Assembly: GCA_963837105.1 (NCBI GenBank)
Contig: CAWIMG010000023.1
Coordinates: forward strand, 1 to 64,000
From: UBA9676 sp963837105
GTDB lineage: Bacteria; Actinomycetota; Actinomycetes; Streptosporangiales; Streptosporangiaceae
Length of the DNA stretch: 64,000 bases
Direction of reading: 5' to 3'
Within the stretch, counting starts at the first letter, position 1. Each line of letters opens with the position of its first letter. Shown piece after piece: positions 54,025-62,682 of the stretch. Below the pieces are notes generated by a model. That model ran no database searches, was not told the DNA's origin, and was given only the letters and a program-made list of their open reading frames with translations. The position numbers and the translations under genes are program-made.

Positions 54025-54731
54025 GACGTTCCTCTCGGGCTCCGGGTCGCGAACAGCACGACCGCTCCGCCGGCCAGGGCGGTGATCAGGTAGGGCAGCA
54101 GCAGCGCGGAATCGGTGATCGCCGCGGTGAACTGGCCGGTCACGGCGTGGCTGGCCAGCACCACGATCACCCAGGCGGCCAGGCCGGCCGCCACCCCGAC
54201 GTTCGCCGACCGTGACAGCGTCGCGGCCGCCAGCGCCACCGCGCAGGCAGCGGTCATCGGGATCAGCCAGCCGAAGGTCAGCGCCGCGGCGACCCCGGAC
54301 GCGGCCGAGGCAGCCAGCCCGAGCAATCCGTTCAGCGCGAACACCGCGAGCGCACGGACCAGCAGCACCATCCGGTCCCCGACCGCCATGCTCTGAGACA
54401 GTTCCCAGGCCGGGTCGATGCCAGGCCCGTAGGCGTAGGCGATGCCCGCGGCCGCGACCGCCGGGGCCAGCAGCGCCACATACGGGGTCCCGGTCCCCAG
54501 CGTGGCCAGGGCGCCGGTCACCAGCACGACGACGGTGGCGATGACCCAGCCGAGCAGCAGCGATGGTGTCGCCACCAGCGCCCGGGCCAGGCCCGGGGAG
54601 CGCAGCAGCCGGCCAGCCAGCCGTTCCGGCCAGTCAGGCTGGCGGCGCCACACCTGTGCGGCCACGCTGAGCCACACCCGGTCGAGATCCACCTCTGGCC
54701 CGGAATCAGCCGGGCCGGCCCACCCGCTCAT
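54021..54731 (-). CDS. membrane protein following the ECF sigma gene
   Basis: The protein (236 residues) has an N-terminal cytosolic segment (DLDRVWLSVAAQVWRRQPDW) and six membrane segments. In similar operons this position is taken by a zinc-finger anti-sigma factor; this protein has no HxxxCxxC motif. It could be the anti-sigma equivalent or a permease subunit. It overlaps the sigma gene and the ATPase gene by 4 bp each. Confidence 0.75.
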   Translation of the reverse strand: MSGWAGPADSGPEVDLDRVWLSVAAQVWRRQPDWPERLAGRLLRSPGLARALVATPSLLLGWVIATVVVLVTGALATLGTGTPYVALLAPAVAAAGIAYAYGPGIDPAWELSQSMAVGDRMVLLVRALAVFALNGLLGLAASAASGVAAALTFGWLIPMTAACAVALAAATLSRSANVGVAAGLAAWVIVVLASHAVTGQFTAAITDSALLLPYLITALAGGAVVLFATRSPRGTS

Positions 54732-55278
54732 CGTGAGCCTCCTTCCGCCGCACCCGCCCGCAGCGCCGCCCTGAGCAGCCGGCGGGCCCGGTGCGCACGG
54801 CTCTTGACCGTGCCCGCCGGGATGCCCATCAGCTCGGCGACCTCAGCCACCGGCCGGTCCTCCACATACAGCAGCCGCCAGACCTCCCGGTCCGGCCCAC
54901 CGGGAGGCCCCAGCGCGGTGACCGCCGCGGCCAGTTCGGCGCGCGACAGCGCCGCCTCCGCCGGATCGGGTGCCTCCCGCCCGTCCGCCGCGACCACGGC
55001 CGGCAGCACCAGCGCGGCCGGCCCCGGCGGCGCATCATCGCGGCAGCCTGCCGCCGGGCGATCCCCCACAGCCAGCCCCCCGCCGCGCCCTCGGGCCGGT
55101 ACCGCCCCGCACCGCGCCAGGCGGCGAGGAACGTTTCCTGCAGCACGTCCTCCACGTCGGCGGCGGGCAGCACCACCCGCAACCGGGCAGCCAGCCATGG
55201 CGCGTGCCGCGAGAACAATTCCCGCAGCGCGCCGTCGTGGCCGGCGGCCATGGCCGCGATCAGGGCATCGTCGTCCAT
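54728..55278 (-). CDS. ECF sigma factor, frameshifted
   Basis: The first frame starts MDDDALIAAMAAGHDGALRE, with VEDVLQETFLAAWRG as region 2. After MMRRRG the sense moves to another frame: PAALVLPAVVAADGREAPD, LYVEDRPVAEVAELMG and TVKSRAHRARRLL (region 4). The break is at about 55014-55026, where GGGGCCGGCC is found and GGGGCCCGGCC would keep the frame. The gene heads an operon of four overlapping genes encoding a membrane protein and an ABC exporter, which it probably activates. I treat the frameshift as a sequence error. Confidence 0.75.
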
Positions 55279-55649
55279 CGGTTCTCTATTGCACGCTGGC
55301 GGCAGCCGGTTCAGCCAGGCCGCGAGATTCTCGGATCACCGACTATCTTCCCCCGTGCAGGCCAGCCGCGACGGTGACAGCTGACCCAGGATGAGGCACC
55401 GGCCCTGCCGGGCCGCGGACCGCCCGCGGCGCGGGGCCACTGAACGCGGTGCCGGGCGGCTCTGGGGCCCCAGCCAGCCCTGTTCCCGGCGCCTCTTAGC
55501 CGGCGCCGGGCGGCTTAGCGGGCGCCGGGTGGCTTAGCCAGCCAGCGAGGGCCAGAGATAAGGCATCCGCCCAATGCGGGCCAGGGGGCCTTAGCACGAT
55601 TCTCGATGGTGAACGGCCAGGACAGCTGGCCCGAGCCCGGGAGACCAGA
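55279..55649. other. 371-bp gap upstream of the sigma operon
   Basis: No gene is supported here. It should hold the promoter of the sigma-ABC operon. Two 19-bp near-identical direct repeats lie at 55501-55519 and 55520-55538 (GGCGCCGGGYGGCTTAGC core), with a partial third copy before them; each contains a GGCGCC palindrome. Their purpose is not clear. Confidence 0.5.
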
Positions 55650-55829
55650 GTGCATCCGACAGTAGGTCAGGCCCTGATCGCGGAGCGGGTCAGGGAACTG
55701 CAGGCAGAGGCGTGCCAGGCCCGGCGTGCCCAGGCGCTCCGGCGGGCCCGGCGGCATCCGTCCGGCCGGACGGTGATCGTGGAAGGACAGTTCCCGTGCC
55801 CGCCGGCAACGCAGCCGCACGCTGCCTGA
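55650..55829 (+). CDS. small MHPT-type basic protein
   Basis: A 59-residue protein translated directly from the sequence: MHPTVGQALIAERVRELQ, an alanine/arginine-rich helix (ARRAQALRRARRHP), and the tail CPPATQPHAA. Small proteins beginning MHPTxG with a following helix are common in actinomycetes and have no known function. GGGAGA precedes the GTG by 6 nt, and a strong hairpin follows the stop, so the gene is probably real and expressed. Confidence 0.65.
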   Translation: MHPTVGQALIAERVRELQAEACQARRAQALRRARRHPSGRTVIVEGQFPCPPATQPHAA

Positions 55830-55832
55830 GAC

Positions 55833-55868
55833 GACCGCCCGCGGCCGGGCAACCGGCCACGGGCGGTC
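55833..55868 (+). terminator. strong GCAA-loop hairpin terminator
   Basis: A 16-bp stem with one C/A mismatch closes a GCAA tetraloop: GACCGCCCG and GGCCGG pair with CCGGCC and CGGGCGGTC. It starts 3 nt after the small gene's stop and ends just before the LexA box, so it insulates the next gene. Confidence 0.8.
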
Positions 55869-55878
55869 CGTGTTAGTA

Positions 55879-55890
55879 GAACGTTTGTTC
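55879..55890 (+). promoter_or_regulatory. LexA/SOS box
   Basis: GAACGTTTGTTC is a perfect GAAC-N4-GTTC, flanked by TA on the left and GA on the right, close to the full TCGAACNNNNGTTCGA actinobacterial consensus. It ends 9 nt before the -10 hexamer of the next gene and would block that promoter. Confidence 0.85.
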
Positions 55891-55899
55891 GAAAATTGG

Positions 55900-55905
55900 T
55901 ATGAT
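55900..55905 (+). promoter_or_regulatory. -10 hexamer of the SOS gene
   Basis: TATGAT is followed by 6 nt (GGAGTC) and then the ATG. The message is either leaderless or uses the very close GGAG. Confidence 0.6.
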
Positions 55906-55911
55906 GGAGTC

Positions 55912-56703
55912 ATGGCCACATATCTGCCGCCGGGCTGGCCGGCCGGAGTACACCCGCCGGGCAGCCAGGACTTCGAGCGGACAGCGGTAACCTGGCTGCT
56001 CGACGTGGTCCCGCCCGATTACCGGCTCTATGGGGTGCTGCGGCGGCACCCAGCCGCCCTCGCCTCACTGGCCCGGCATCACCTGGCCGCCTGCGTCGAG
56101 GGCGCGCGCCAGGGGTACCGCACGGCCAGGACAGAACTTGGCAGCGCGCTCCCGCCGCACGGCGTGGATGCCGTGCTGGCCGCCTACCGGAGTGAGGGCC
56201 GCCGGCTCGTGGCCACGGCTACCGCGGTGGGCCTGGTGGAGCGGGCGTTGCGTGGGGAGACGTTCAGTCCCCGCCTGCGTGATGCCAGTCCCCCGCTGCG
56301 TGATTCCCGGCCAGGACCGGGGACGGCCGGGCCGGTGGCCGGTCACGGGCAGGCGGCCAGTAACGGCCAGACATTCAGCGGCAGGCAGGCGGCCAGCAAC
56401 GGCCAGACGGCCGGCCACGCCGCCACGAGCCGGAGCATCGCGGCCGCCAAGACCACCGCGGCCGCCAAGACCACGGCGGCCGGCGAGAACACCGCCCCCG
56501 GCGAACCCACCGCCCCCGGCGAACCCACAGCCGCAGGCGAGGCCACCGCCGCCCGCAAGAAATCTGGCCCCGCCAAGCGCATCGGCAACGGTAAGGGCGC
56601 CGGCCATGGTAAGCCCGCTGGCCAGAGCAAGCGGGCCGGGAATGGCGCGACGGCCAGCAGTGGGAAAGGCCGCCTGCTGGCGGTGGCCGGCGAGAACAGC
56701 TGA
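55912..56703 (+). CDS. SOS-regulated protein of unknown function with a histone-H1-like tail
   Basis: The protein (263 residues) has a conserved N-terminal region, residues about 1-120: YLPPGWPAGVHPPGSQDFER, then WLLDVVPPDYRLYGVLRRHP, ARHHLAACVEGARQGYRTAR and YRSEGRRLVATATAVGLVE. I recall this region from uncharacterised actinobacterial proteins. From about residue 130 the sequence is low complexity and increasingly basic, with AAAKTTAAAKTTAAGE and RKKSGPAKRIGNGKGAGHGK, like histone H1 or HupB tails. A perfect LexA box and -10 lie just upstream. Together these suggest a DNA-damage-induced nucleic-acid-associated protein; the biochemical function is unknown. Confidence 0.85.
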   Translation: MATYLPPGWPAGVHPPGSQDFERTAVTWLLDVVPPDYRLYGVLRRHPAALASLARHHLAACVEGARQGYRTARTELGSALPPHGVDAVLAAYRSEGRRLVATATAVGLVERALRGETFSPRLRDASPPLRDSRPGPGTAGPVAGHGQAASNGQTFSGRQAASNGQTAGHAATSRSIAAAKTTAAAKTTAAGENTAPGEPTAPGEPTAAGEATAARKKSGPAKRIGNGKGAGHGKPAGQSKRAGNGATASSGKGRLLAVAGENS

Positions 56704-56714
56704 CTGCTGGGTGG

Positions 56715-58283
56715 TCAGTGCTGCTGCCCCACCAGCCGGGCGTGGCCGAGAGCCACCCCGATCCGGCTGGCCAGATCGGCCGCTAGTTCGGCCACCTCCC
56801 GGGGCAGCCGTTCGTCGCGCCGGTGGCCGACCGCGAGCAGGCCGGCGCTGCCGTCCGCGCTGAGCGGGAAGCACCATGCGGCGTCGGCGGCCAGCACATC
56901 GGCGCCCACCGGGGCCTGGGCCACCCCCGGTACCGCCAGCAGCCAGCGGGCCAGCGCGGCCGGCCGGGCGGTCCGGGCCGGCCGCGGCGCCAGCTGGGCC
57001 ACACCCGCCGCGTCGGCCACCTGGTCGAGCAGCCAGGCCAGCGGCGCCGACAGATCCTGCTCCATGTGCCGGGCATAGACCGTCCGCAGGCCGGTTCCGT
57101 CCCCGGGCAGCAGCACCGCACACCAGGGGGCCAGCCGTGGCACGGCGGCCTCGCCCGCCAGCGCCAGCATCTCGTCGCGGTCAGCCTGCGCCGTCAGCAA
57201 CTCCCGCGCCTGCGCCAGCGCACCAATTCGCCCGCGCCTGACTCGTTCCAGCTCACTGAGCCTGGCCCGCTCCAGCGACGGACCCCACCGGTCGGCCAGT
57301 TGCTGCAGGCGGACCGCTTCGTCGTCCCGGAACCGGTCCGGCGTGGCCGAGGCCACCGCCATCAATCCGGTGATCCGGCCATCGACCACGAACGGCACCG
57401 TCAGCACCGATGGGGCCGCCCCGGCCGCCGCCCGCATCGCGGCAAGCGATCCCGCCGCCTGGCCCGCATCAGCAGGCCTGGCCGGCCCGGCCTGGTTCCC
57501 GGCCGGCCTGACCCGCCGTGGCTGGCCACCCGCGGCCGGAAAACTCCCGGTAGCCGCCCGCAGCCGCAGATCCCCATCCTCGTCGGGCACGAGCACGTAC
57601 GCGGCGTCCGCGGCCACCGCTTCCCGGGCCGCCTCCACCGCCGCGGCCAGGGATTCGTCGTAGGCAGGCTCGCCGAAGGGCGGAACCGGCCAGCGCGCTG
57701 ACCCCCGCCCGGCTGCCGCGCCGTCAGCCTCGGCCGTCACCGGTGCCTGCCGCAGTGCAGCGGCGAGCGTGGCCGGGCCATCCAGCCCGGTGGTGACCGG
57801 CGCGAAGCCAGGCCCCGCCGTGCCGCCCGGACCGCCCCCGGGGCCGCCAGCGGCGCCGGCACCGGCCGGCCCGATCCGGAACCACACCGCCTTGGCGGCC
57901 TGGCCGTAGCTGACTCCCCAGGCGGAGGCGAGAGCCGCGGGCAGCAGCAGGCCGCGGCCACTGGTCCGCTCTGCCGGGATGTGCTCGTTCTCGGGTGGCT
58001 CGGGGACCAGCCGGGCCGGGTGACCGTCGCTGACCACCACTTCCACCCCGCCGTCAGCCAGCCGGCAGGTCACCTCGACCGTGGTCCCGGCGTGCACGAC
58101 CGCGTTGGTCACCAGTTCGCTGGTCAGCAGGACGGCGTCGTCCACCAGCCCATAGCCATCCGCGGCGACATCGCTGACCAGCCACGACTGCAGTGTGTCA
58201 CGGACAAAGCGGCGCGCCGCAGCAGCGGCCGTCGGCTCCGGCTGGTATGCCGCGGTCGCGACGAGTGAGTCCCGTCCCTCCAA
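56715..58283 (-). CDS. HATPase/GAF regulator lacking the SpoIIE phosphatase domain
   Basis: The protein (522 residues) has an anti-sigma-type ATPase domain at residues about 12-140 (LLTSELVTNAVVHAG, SDGHPARLVPEPP, SGRGLLLPAALA), a Gly/Pro linker, one GAF domain at about 205-345 (VLTVPFVVDGRITGLMAVAS) and a second at about 360-520. Homologues continue past the sequence ARLxxQQH with a SpoIIE/PP2C phosphatase domain. Here a stop follows VGQQH directly. It converges on the SOS gene with an 11-bp gap, so the domain has been lost rather than displaced nearby. Confidence 0.82.
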   Translation of the reverse strand: MEGRDSLVATAAYQPEPTAAAAARRFVRDTLQSWLVSDVAADGYGLVDDAVLLTSELVTNAVVHAGTTVEVTCRLADGGVEVVVSDGHPARLVPEPPENEHIPAERTSGRGLLLPAALASAWGVSYGQAAKAVWFRIGPAGAGAAGGPGGGPGGTAGPGFAPVTTGLDGPATLAAALRQAPVTAEADGAAAGRGSARWPVPPFGEPAYDESLAAAVEAAREAVAADAAYVLVPDEDGDLRLRAATGSFPAAGGQPRRVRPAGNQAGPARPADAGQAAGSLAAMRAAAGAAPSVLTVPFVVDGRITGLMAVASATPDRFRDDEAVRLQQLADRWGPSLERARLSELERVRRGRIGALAQARELLTAQADRDEMLALAGEAAVPRLAPWCAVLLPGDGTGLRTVYARHMEQDLSAPLAWLLDQVADAAGVAQLAPRPARTARPAALARWLLAVPGVAQAPVGADVLAADAAWCFPLSADGSAGLLAVGHRRDERLPREVAELAADLASRIGVALGHARLVGQQH

Positions 58284-59118
58284 CTGACCTCTCGGCTGTC
58301 GGCGCTCTGGCCACGGCGCGGCGGTACCCGGCCGCGGGCTGCCTCAGCGCACCCCCCCCGCCGCCCTCAGCGGCGGTCATCTCCCCATCGTGACAGACAC
58401 CAGCTAAGTTTCCCCGCCGATCGGCATCTTCGCTGGTTATCGGAGAAGGCCGGGACCATCCATCGCCTGTCACATACACCCGGACGATCCTGGCCGGCAC
58501 CCCCGCGATCACGCACCGGTCCGGCACCTGGCCACGCACCACCGAACCGGCGGCCACCACCACGTTCCGCCCGATGCAGGCGCCGGGAAGCACGGTGACC
58601 CCGGCGCCGAGCCAGCTTCCGGAACCGATCGAAACCGCGCTGTTGCTGGGCCACTGCCGCCCGATCGGGGTGTCCGGGTCGTCGTACCCGTGGTTCTGGT
58701 CGGTGATGTACACATACGGGCCGGTGAACACATCGTCGCCGATCACGATCGAGTGATGGGCGACGATGTGGCTGCCCCGGCCGATGACGCACCGGTCGCC
58801 TATCCGCAGCAGCGGCTGATCGCCCAGGTCCTGGCCGGGAACCATGCCCGCGCTGAGAGTGACCTGGGCGCCGACCAAGGTGCTGGCGCCCAGCTCGATC
58901 CAGCGCTGCCCATACAGGGCGCCGGGCGGGAAGCCGATCGCCGAGCCCGGGCCGAACCCGGCGAACGCACGCCCGGCGGGTGTGCCGGCGGTGATCGTCC
59001 CCGCCCGGCTGGCCGCTCCCCACAGCCCATGCACGAGCCGCCAGGCAAGCGCCCGCCGCCCCCGGGTGACGATGCCCCGCGGGCCAGTGCCTGGCGCGGC
59101 AGCGTCGGTGGCGGCCAT
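58198..59118 (-). CDS. hexapeptide-repeat acyltransferase
   Basis: A left-handed beta-helix acyltransferase of the maltose/galactoside acetyltransferase type. Repeats and the active-site region are visible: GSHIVAHHSIVIGDDVFTG, ITDQNHGYDDPDTPIG, SGSWLGAGVTVLPG and GSVVRGQVPDRCVIAGVP. Family similarity ends at about 58460; the frame then stays open with unrelated-looking sequence and overlaps the HATPase gene start by 86 bp, so the true C-terminus may lie near 58405, where another frame has a stop. The minus-strand TAGCGT 8 nt before the ATG at 59118 fits a leaderless message. Confidence 0.85.
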   Translation of the reverse strand: MAATDAAAPGTGPRGIVTRGRRALAWRLVHGLWGAASRAGTITAGTPAGRAFAGFGPGSAIGFPPGALYGQRWIELGASTLVGAQVTLSAGMVPGQDLGDQPLLRIGDRCVIGRGSHIVAHHSIVIGDDVFTGPYVYITDQNHGYDDPDTPIGRQWPSNSAVSIGSGSWLGAGVTVLPGACIGRNVVVAAGSVVRGQVPDRCVIAGVPARIVRVYVTGDGWSRPSPITSEDADRRGNLAGVCHDGEMTAAEGGGGGALRQPAAGYRRAVARAPTAERSVGGTGLTRRDRGIPAGADGRCCGAPLCP

Positions 59119-59158
59119 GACCGACAACGCTACCCCGCGTGCGGGCCGACGGCCCAGG

Positions 59159-60289
59159 TCAGCCCGGCAGCCGGGCCGGCCCGGTGACAGGGAGTTCACG
59201 ACGCCCGTCGTTAGGCACGAAAGACGCGGCCAGCTGGCCGCACGCCCCGTCGATCTCCCGGCCGCGGGTGTCGCGGACCGTGACCGGGATCCGGCCAGCC
59301 TCGAGGATGGCGACGAACTCCCGGGTAGCGGCCGGGCTGGACGCGGTCCACCGGGAACCGGGGGTGGGGTTGAGCGGGATCAGGTTGACGTGCGCGAGCT
59401 TCCCGGCCAGCAGGGCCACCAGCTCCCTGGCCCGCCACGGCTGGTCATTCACCGCGCCGATCATGGCGTACTCGATCGAGACCCGGCGGCCCGTGACGTC
59501 GGCGTACTCCCACGCCGCCGCCAGCACCTCGGCTACCGGCCAGCGCCGGTTCACCGGGACCAGCTCGTCGCGCAGCCCGTCGTCCGGCGCGTGCAGCGAC
59601 ACCGCCAGCGTGACCGACAGCCGCTCACCGGTGAGCCGGCGGATCGCGGGCACCAGTCCGACCGTGGAGACGGTGACCGCGCGCTGGGAGATGCCCAGCC
59701 CGTCCGGTACCGGGTCGGTCAGCCTGCGCACCGCGGCCAGCACCTTCGGGTAGTTCGCCAGCGGCTCGCCCATCCCCATGAACACCACGTTCGAGACCCG
59801 GCCCGGCCCGCCCGGCAGCTCACCCCGGGCCAGCGCCCGCGCGCCCGCCACCACCTGGGCGATGATCTCACCGGTGGACAGGTTCCTGGTCAGCCCGGCC
59901 TGGCCGGTGGCGCAGAACGGGCAGGCCATCCCGCAGCCAGCCTGCGAGGACACGCACATGGTCACCCGGCCTGGGTAGCGCATCAGCACCGACTCGACGT
60001 ACGTGCCGTCCAGGGTGCGCCACAGGGTCTTTCGGGTCATCCCCTGATCGCAGGACTGCTCCCGCTCGGCGGTCAGCAGCCTGGGCAGCAGCGCGGCCGC
60101 GAGGCCGTCCCGGGCCGTGGCGGGCAGATCCGTCATCTGCGCCGGGTCATCGGTCAGCCGCCCGAAATAGTGCCGGGACAGCTGATCAGCGCGGAACGGC
60201 TCACCGCCCAGGTCGGCCACGGCGGCCCGGCGTCCGGCCCGGTCCAGGTCGGCCAGATGCCGGGGCGGCCGGGTTCGGTTGCCGGGCAA
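59159..60289 (-). CDS. rlmN: 23S rRNA (adenine(2503)-C(2))-methyltransferase
   Basis: RlmN is a radical-SAM enzyme that methylates A2503 of 23S rRNA and also tRNA. The protein (376 residues from this start) has the radical-SAM cluster motif GCGMACPFCATGQ, FRADQLSRHYFGRLTDDP, VESVLMRYPGRVTMCVSSQ, NVVFMGMGEPLANY and the catalytic cysteine in EIDGACGQLAASF. The TTG at 60289 has GGAG 6 nt upstream and gives the homologue length; the longer frame to 60667 overlaps the SUFU gene. Confidence 0.93.
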   Translation of the reverse strand: MPGNRTRPPRHLADLDRAGRRAAVADLGGEPFRADQLSRHYFGRLTDDPAQMTDLPATARDGLAAALLPRLLTAEREQSCDQGMTRKTLWRTLDGTYVESVLMRYPGRVTMCVSSQAGCGMACPFCATGQAGLTRNLSTGEIIAQVVAGARALARGELPGGPGRVSNVVFMGMGEPLANYPKVLAAVRRLTDPVPDGLGISQRAVTVSTVGLVPAIRRLTGERLSVTLAVSLHAPDDGLRDELVPVNRRWPVAEVLAAAWEYADVTGRRVSIEYAMIGAVNDQPWRARELVALLAGKLAHVNLIPLNPTPGSRWTASSPAATREFVAILEAGRIPVTVRDTRGREIDGACGQLAASFVPNDGRRELPVTGPARLPG

Positions 60290-60393
60290 GGGTGCTCCAT
60301 TTCCGGGTGCGGTGACCGCGCTGCGGCCGGCCTTCGGCCAGCGACAACCAAGGATAATCTGCGCGCTCGCGTCCACGGCCTGCGGCGAGTCAG

Positions 60394-60399
60394 TAGATT
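60394..60399 (+). promoter_or_regulatory. -10 hexamer for a leaderless SUFU-gene transcript
   Basis: TAGATT is followed by exactly 7 nt and the ATG at 60407; there is no ribosome site. Confidence 0.5.
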
Positions 60400-60406
60400 G
60401 CGGCGT

Positions 60407-61531
60407 ATGCCAACGTTGCGCAAGAGCGCGCGGGGTGCCCGGCCGGGCGGCCACCCGGCGCAGCCGGGAGTCCTGCTGGAGAGCGAGAGCCCCTACGCGA
60501 GCCGCCGGGTCGTGGTCGAGTACGACGGTGTGACCACCGCGGCGTACCTGCACGACGCCGACGTCATCGTGGGTGCCGCCTGGATCGCCAACCACCAGCC
60601 AGCCCCGGCCAGCATCGACCTGGCCCGGGTGGACGCGGGCAAGGCCCCGCTGATGCCGGCTGGCCACACCAAGCAGCCGGGTGGGCGGCCGCCGCTGGAA
60701 GCGCAGGCGCTGCGGGCACTGTGGTTCGAGGAGGGCGACGGGGTCGCCCTGATCGAGGGCGGCCAGCTGCTCGCCGTCATCCCCGGCTGGTCCGATATGT
60801 CCCGTGGCATGCCCGGATACAGCCGGGACGTCCTGGGGCAGACACCCTTCGCCTGGTCACTGGATGACGCGATGGAAGGGCTCGGGCCGCGGGCCGACCG
60901 GGCCACGGCGTTCTGGCGCTGGCGGCAGCGGGAAGATTCCTGGGCCGGTTTCCAGCAGTCCATGCTCGGCCACCTGCTGGCCCGGCTCGGCCCCGGGGCA
61001 CGGTACTGGGATGTCGGCGGCGGCAAGCAGCCGACGGTCGGCGTCTCCGAGCGGCCGCCAACCGGGCAGCGGCCCTACACGGTGCTGTCCACGATCGGCA
61101 TGAGCTGCCAGCGGATGCCGGTGGTCGAGCAGGTGATGGAAGACCCCAGCGGGACCGCGCGGATCGAGCTGGCCATCGCCACCACCATGCCCAGCCCGGA
61201 TGTGGCACGCATCTTCCTGTGGCTCGCCCAGTACCCGTGGCGGGCGGTCACCTGGTTCGGCGCCGGGCACAGCATCCGCTGGTATCACGAGCCGTCGACG
61301 TTCCCGCTGGGCGGGGGCAACGAGGGCGTGCTGCTGCTGGCCGACCCGGGCCAGCTGCTCGGGCCGGAGGTGCCGGACCTGTCGGGGTTCTCGTTCGGCG
61401 GCGAGCCGGTCCGGTGGCTGTGGATCCTGCCGATTACCGAGCGGGAACGGCAGCTGGCCAAGGAGCGCGGCGCTACCAGCCTGATCAACCAACTGGCCGC
61501 ACAGCGGCGGTCCTGGGTCGTCGGCGACTGA
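60407..61531 (+). CDS. suppressor-of-fused domain protein
   Basis: The 374-residue protein has a C-terminal SUFU domain: TVLSTIGMSCQRMPVVEQ, RIELAIATTM, VARIFLWLAQYPW, TWFGAGHSIRWYH and LLADPGQLLGPEV. The N-terminal half (VVVEYDGVTTAAYLHDADV, WIANHQPAP) is a domain typical of the actinobacterial form. Bacterial SUFU proteins are often linked to immunity or toxin systems, but this one sits alone between rlmN and cdsA. It is divergent from rlmN by 117 bp. Confidence 0.87.
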   Translation: MPTLRKSARGARPGGHPAQPGVLLESESPYASRRVVVEYDGVTTAAYLHDADVIVGAAWIANHQPAPASIDLARVDAGKAPLMPAGHTKQPGGRPPLEAQALRALWFEEGDGVALIEGGQLLAVIPGWSDMSRGMPGYSRDVLGQTPFAWSLDDAMEGLGPRADRATAFWRWRQREDSWAGFQQSMLGHLLARLGPGARYWDVGGGKQPTVGVSERPPTGQRPYTVLSTIGMSCQRMPVVEQVMEDPSGTARIELAIATTMPSPDVARIFLWLAQYPWRAVTWFGAGHSIRWYHEPSTFPLGGGNEGVLLLADPGQLLGPEVPDLSGFSFGGEPVRWLWILPITERERQLAKERGATSLINQLAAQRRSWVVGD

Positions 61532-61574
61532 GCGAGCGGCCGGGCCGGCGCGGCACCGGGCCCGGGTGGGGGGC

Positions 61575-61596
61575 CGGTGCCCGGGCCCGGGCACCG
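61575..61596. terminator. 22-bp perfect palindrome between convergent genes
   Basis: CGGTGC-CCGGGCCCGG-GCACCG is a perfect 22-bp palindrome, between the SUFU gene and cdsA, which converge. It can act as a terminator in both directions. The 185 bp that remain up to the cdsA stop show no supported gene. Confidence 0.65.
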
Positions 61597-61781
61597 CCAG
61601 GCCGGCGGAGGAGCCCGGGCTGACGGCGTCTTCGCGTCGCACAACGCCACCGATCGGCTGGCCGAGCATGGTGCCCCTGGCTCTGCCCGCTATCGGCGGC
61701 GCTGACGGCAGGCAACTCCCCCGAACGCGGCAGAGCAAACGTCATCGGGGCCGGGTCAGCGGCACGGCTGTGACTTCAGCG

Positions 61782-62681
61782 TCAGGGGTGGCCTGCGATG
61801 GGCACGAAGAGGGCCAGCAGCAGCCATACCACCGGCGCCGAGACGACCAGTGAGTCGAGCCGGTCGAGCACGCCGCCGTGGCCCGGCAGCACCGTGCCCA
61901 TGTCCTTGATCTCCAGATCCCGTTTGATCATCGATTCGGTGAGATCGCCGAGCGTCGCGGCGGCCAGCGCCCCCGCACCAACCAGCAAACCCTGCCAGGC
62001 CCTGCCGTGCAGCAGGACAGGGACCGCGATTGCGCCGGCCAGCAGGCAGGCCACCGCCGAGCCGGCCAGTCCCTCCCAGGTCTTCTTGGGGCTGATCCGG
62101 GGCGCCATCAGATGCCGCCCGACCGCGATGCCAGCGAAATACCCGCCGATGTCGCAGCACACCGGCAGGATCAGGAAAATGAGCACCCGCCGGGGGCCGT
62201 CCGGGGGGGCCAGCATGAACGCCACGAACGTGGCCGGCAGCGGCAGGTAGGCCAGGGCGAACACACCCGCCGTCACATCCCGCAGATAGCCGGTCACGCC
62301 GCTGGCAAGCCGCCAGGCCAGGACGGCGATGGTGGTCAGCGCCAGGCAGGCCAGCACGACGCGCGCACCCTCGAAGTAGGCCGCCGCGATCGTGGCCGCA
62401 CCGCCGACCGCCACCGGCAGCATGGGGGCGCGGATGCCGCGCGTCCCGAACGCCCGGGACAGTTCCCACAGCGCGATCGCGAGCGCGGCCCCCATATACA
62501 GCAGGAAGGTCGCCTTGATGGTGAACAGGGTGACCAGGGCCAGGCCGCCCATGCCCAGCCCGACCCCGAGCGCGGCAGGCAGGTTCCGGCCGGTCCGGGA
62601 GCGCGGCGCAGGACTCTCCGGGCCCCCGGGCTGGCTGGCGTCCTCCGGCACCACCGGCCCGGCCGGCTCGTCCACTGGCAA
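61782..62681 (-). CDS. cdsA: phosphatidate cytidylyltransferase
   Basis: CdsA makes CDP-diacylglycerol for phospholipid synthesis. The 299-residue membrane protein has a 30-residue cytosolic leader, about eight membrane segments, and the family signature near the C-terminus: RISPKKTWEGLAGS, with LGDLTESMIKRDLEIKDMG and PGHGGVLDRLDS. It starts 1 bp after the frr stop. It ends the tsf-frr-cdsA gene string. Confidence 0.95.
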   Translation of the reverse strand: MPVDEPAGPVVPEDASQPGGPESPAPRSRTGRNLPAALGVGLGMGGLALVTLFTIKATFLLYMGAALAIALWELSRAFGTRGIRAPMLPVAVGGAATIAAAYFEGARVVLACLALTTIAVLAWRLASGVTGYLRDVTAGVFALAYLPLPATFVAFMLAPPDGPRRVLIFLILPVCCDIGGYFAGIAVGRHLMAPRISPKKTWEGLAGSAVACLLAGAIAVPVLLHGRAWQGLLVGAGALAAATLGDLTESMIKRDLEIKDMGTVLPGHGGVLDRLDSLVVSAPVVWLLLALFVPIAGHP

Positions 62682-62682
62682 T

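Noticed and set aside
55515..55919. A 134-residue minus-strand frame over the gap before the SOS gene
   Set aside because: It spans the LexA box, the terminator hairpin and the small plus-strand gene, and shows no family features.
60407..61531. SUFU-domain protein as an immunity gene of a toxin system
   Set aside because: No toxin-like gene, secretion signal or polymorphic cassette is adjacent; the neighbours are rlmN and cdsA.
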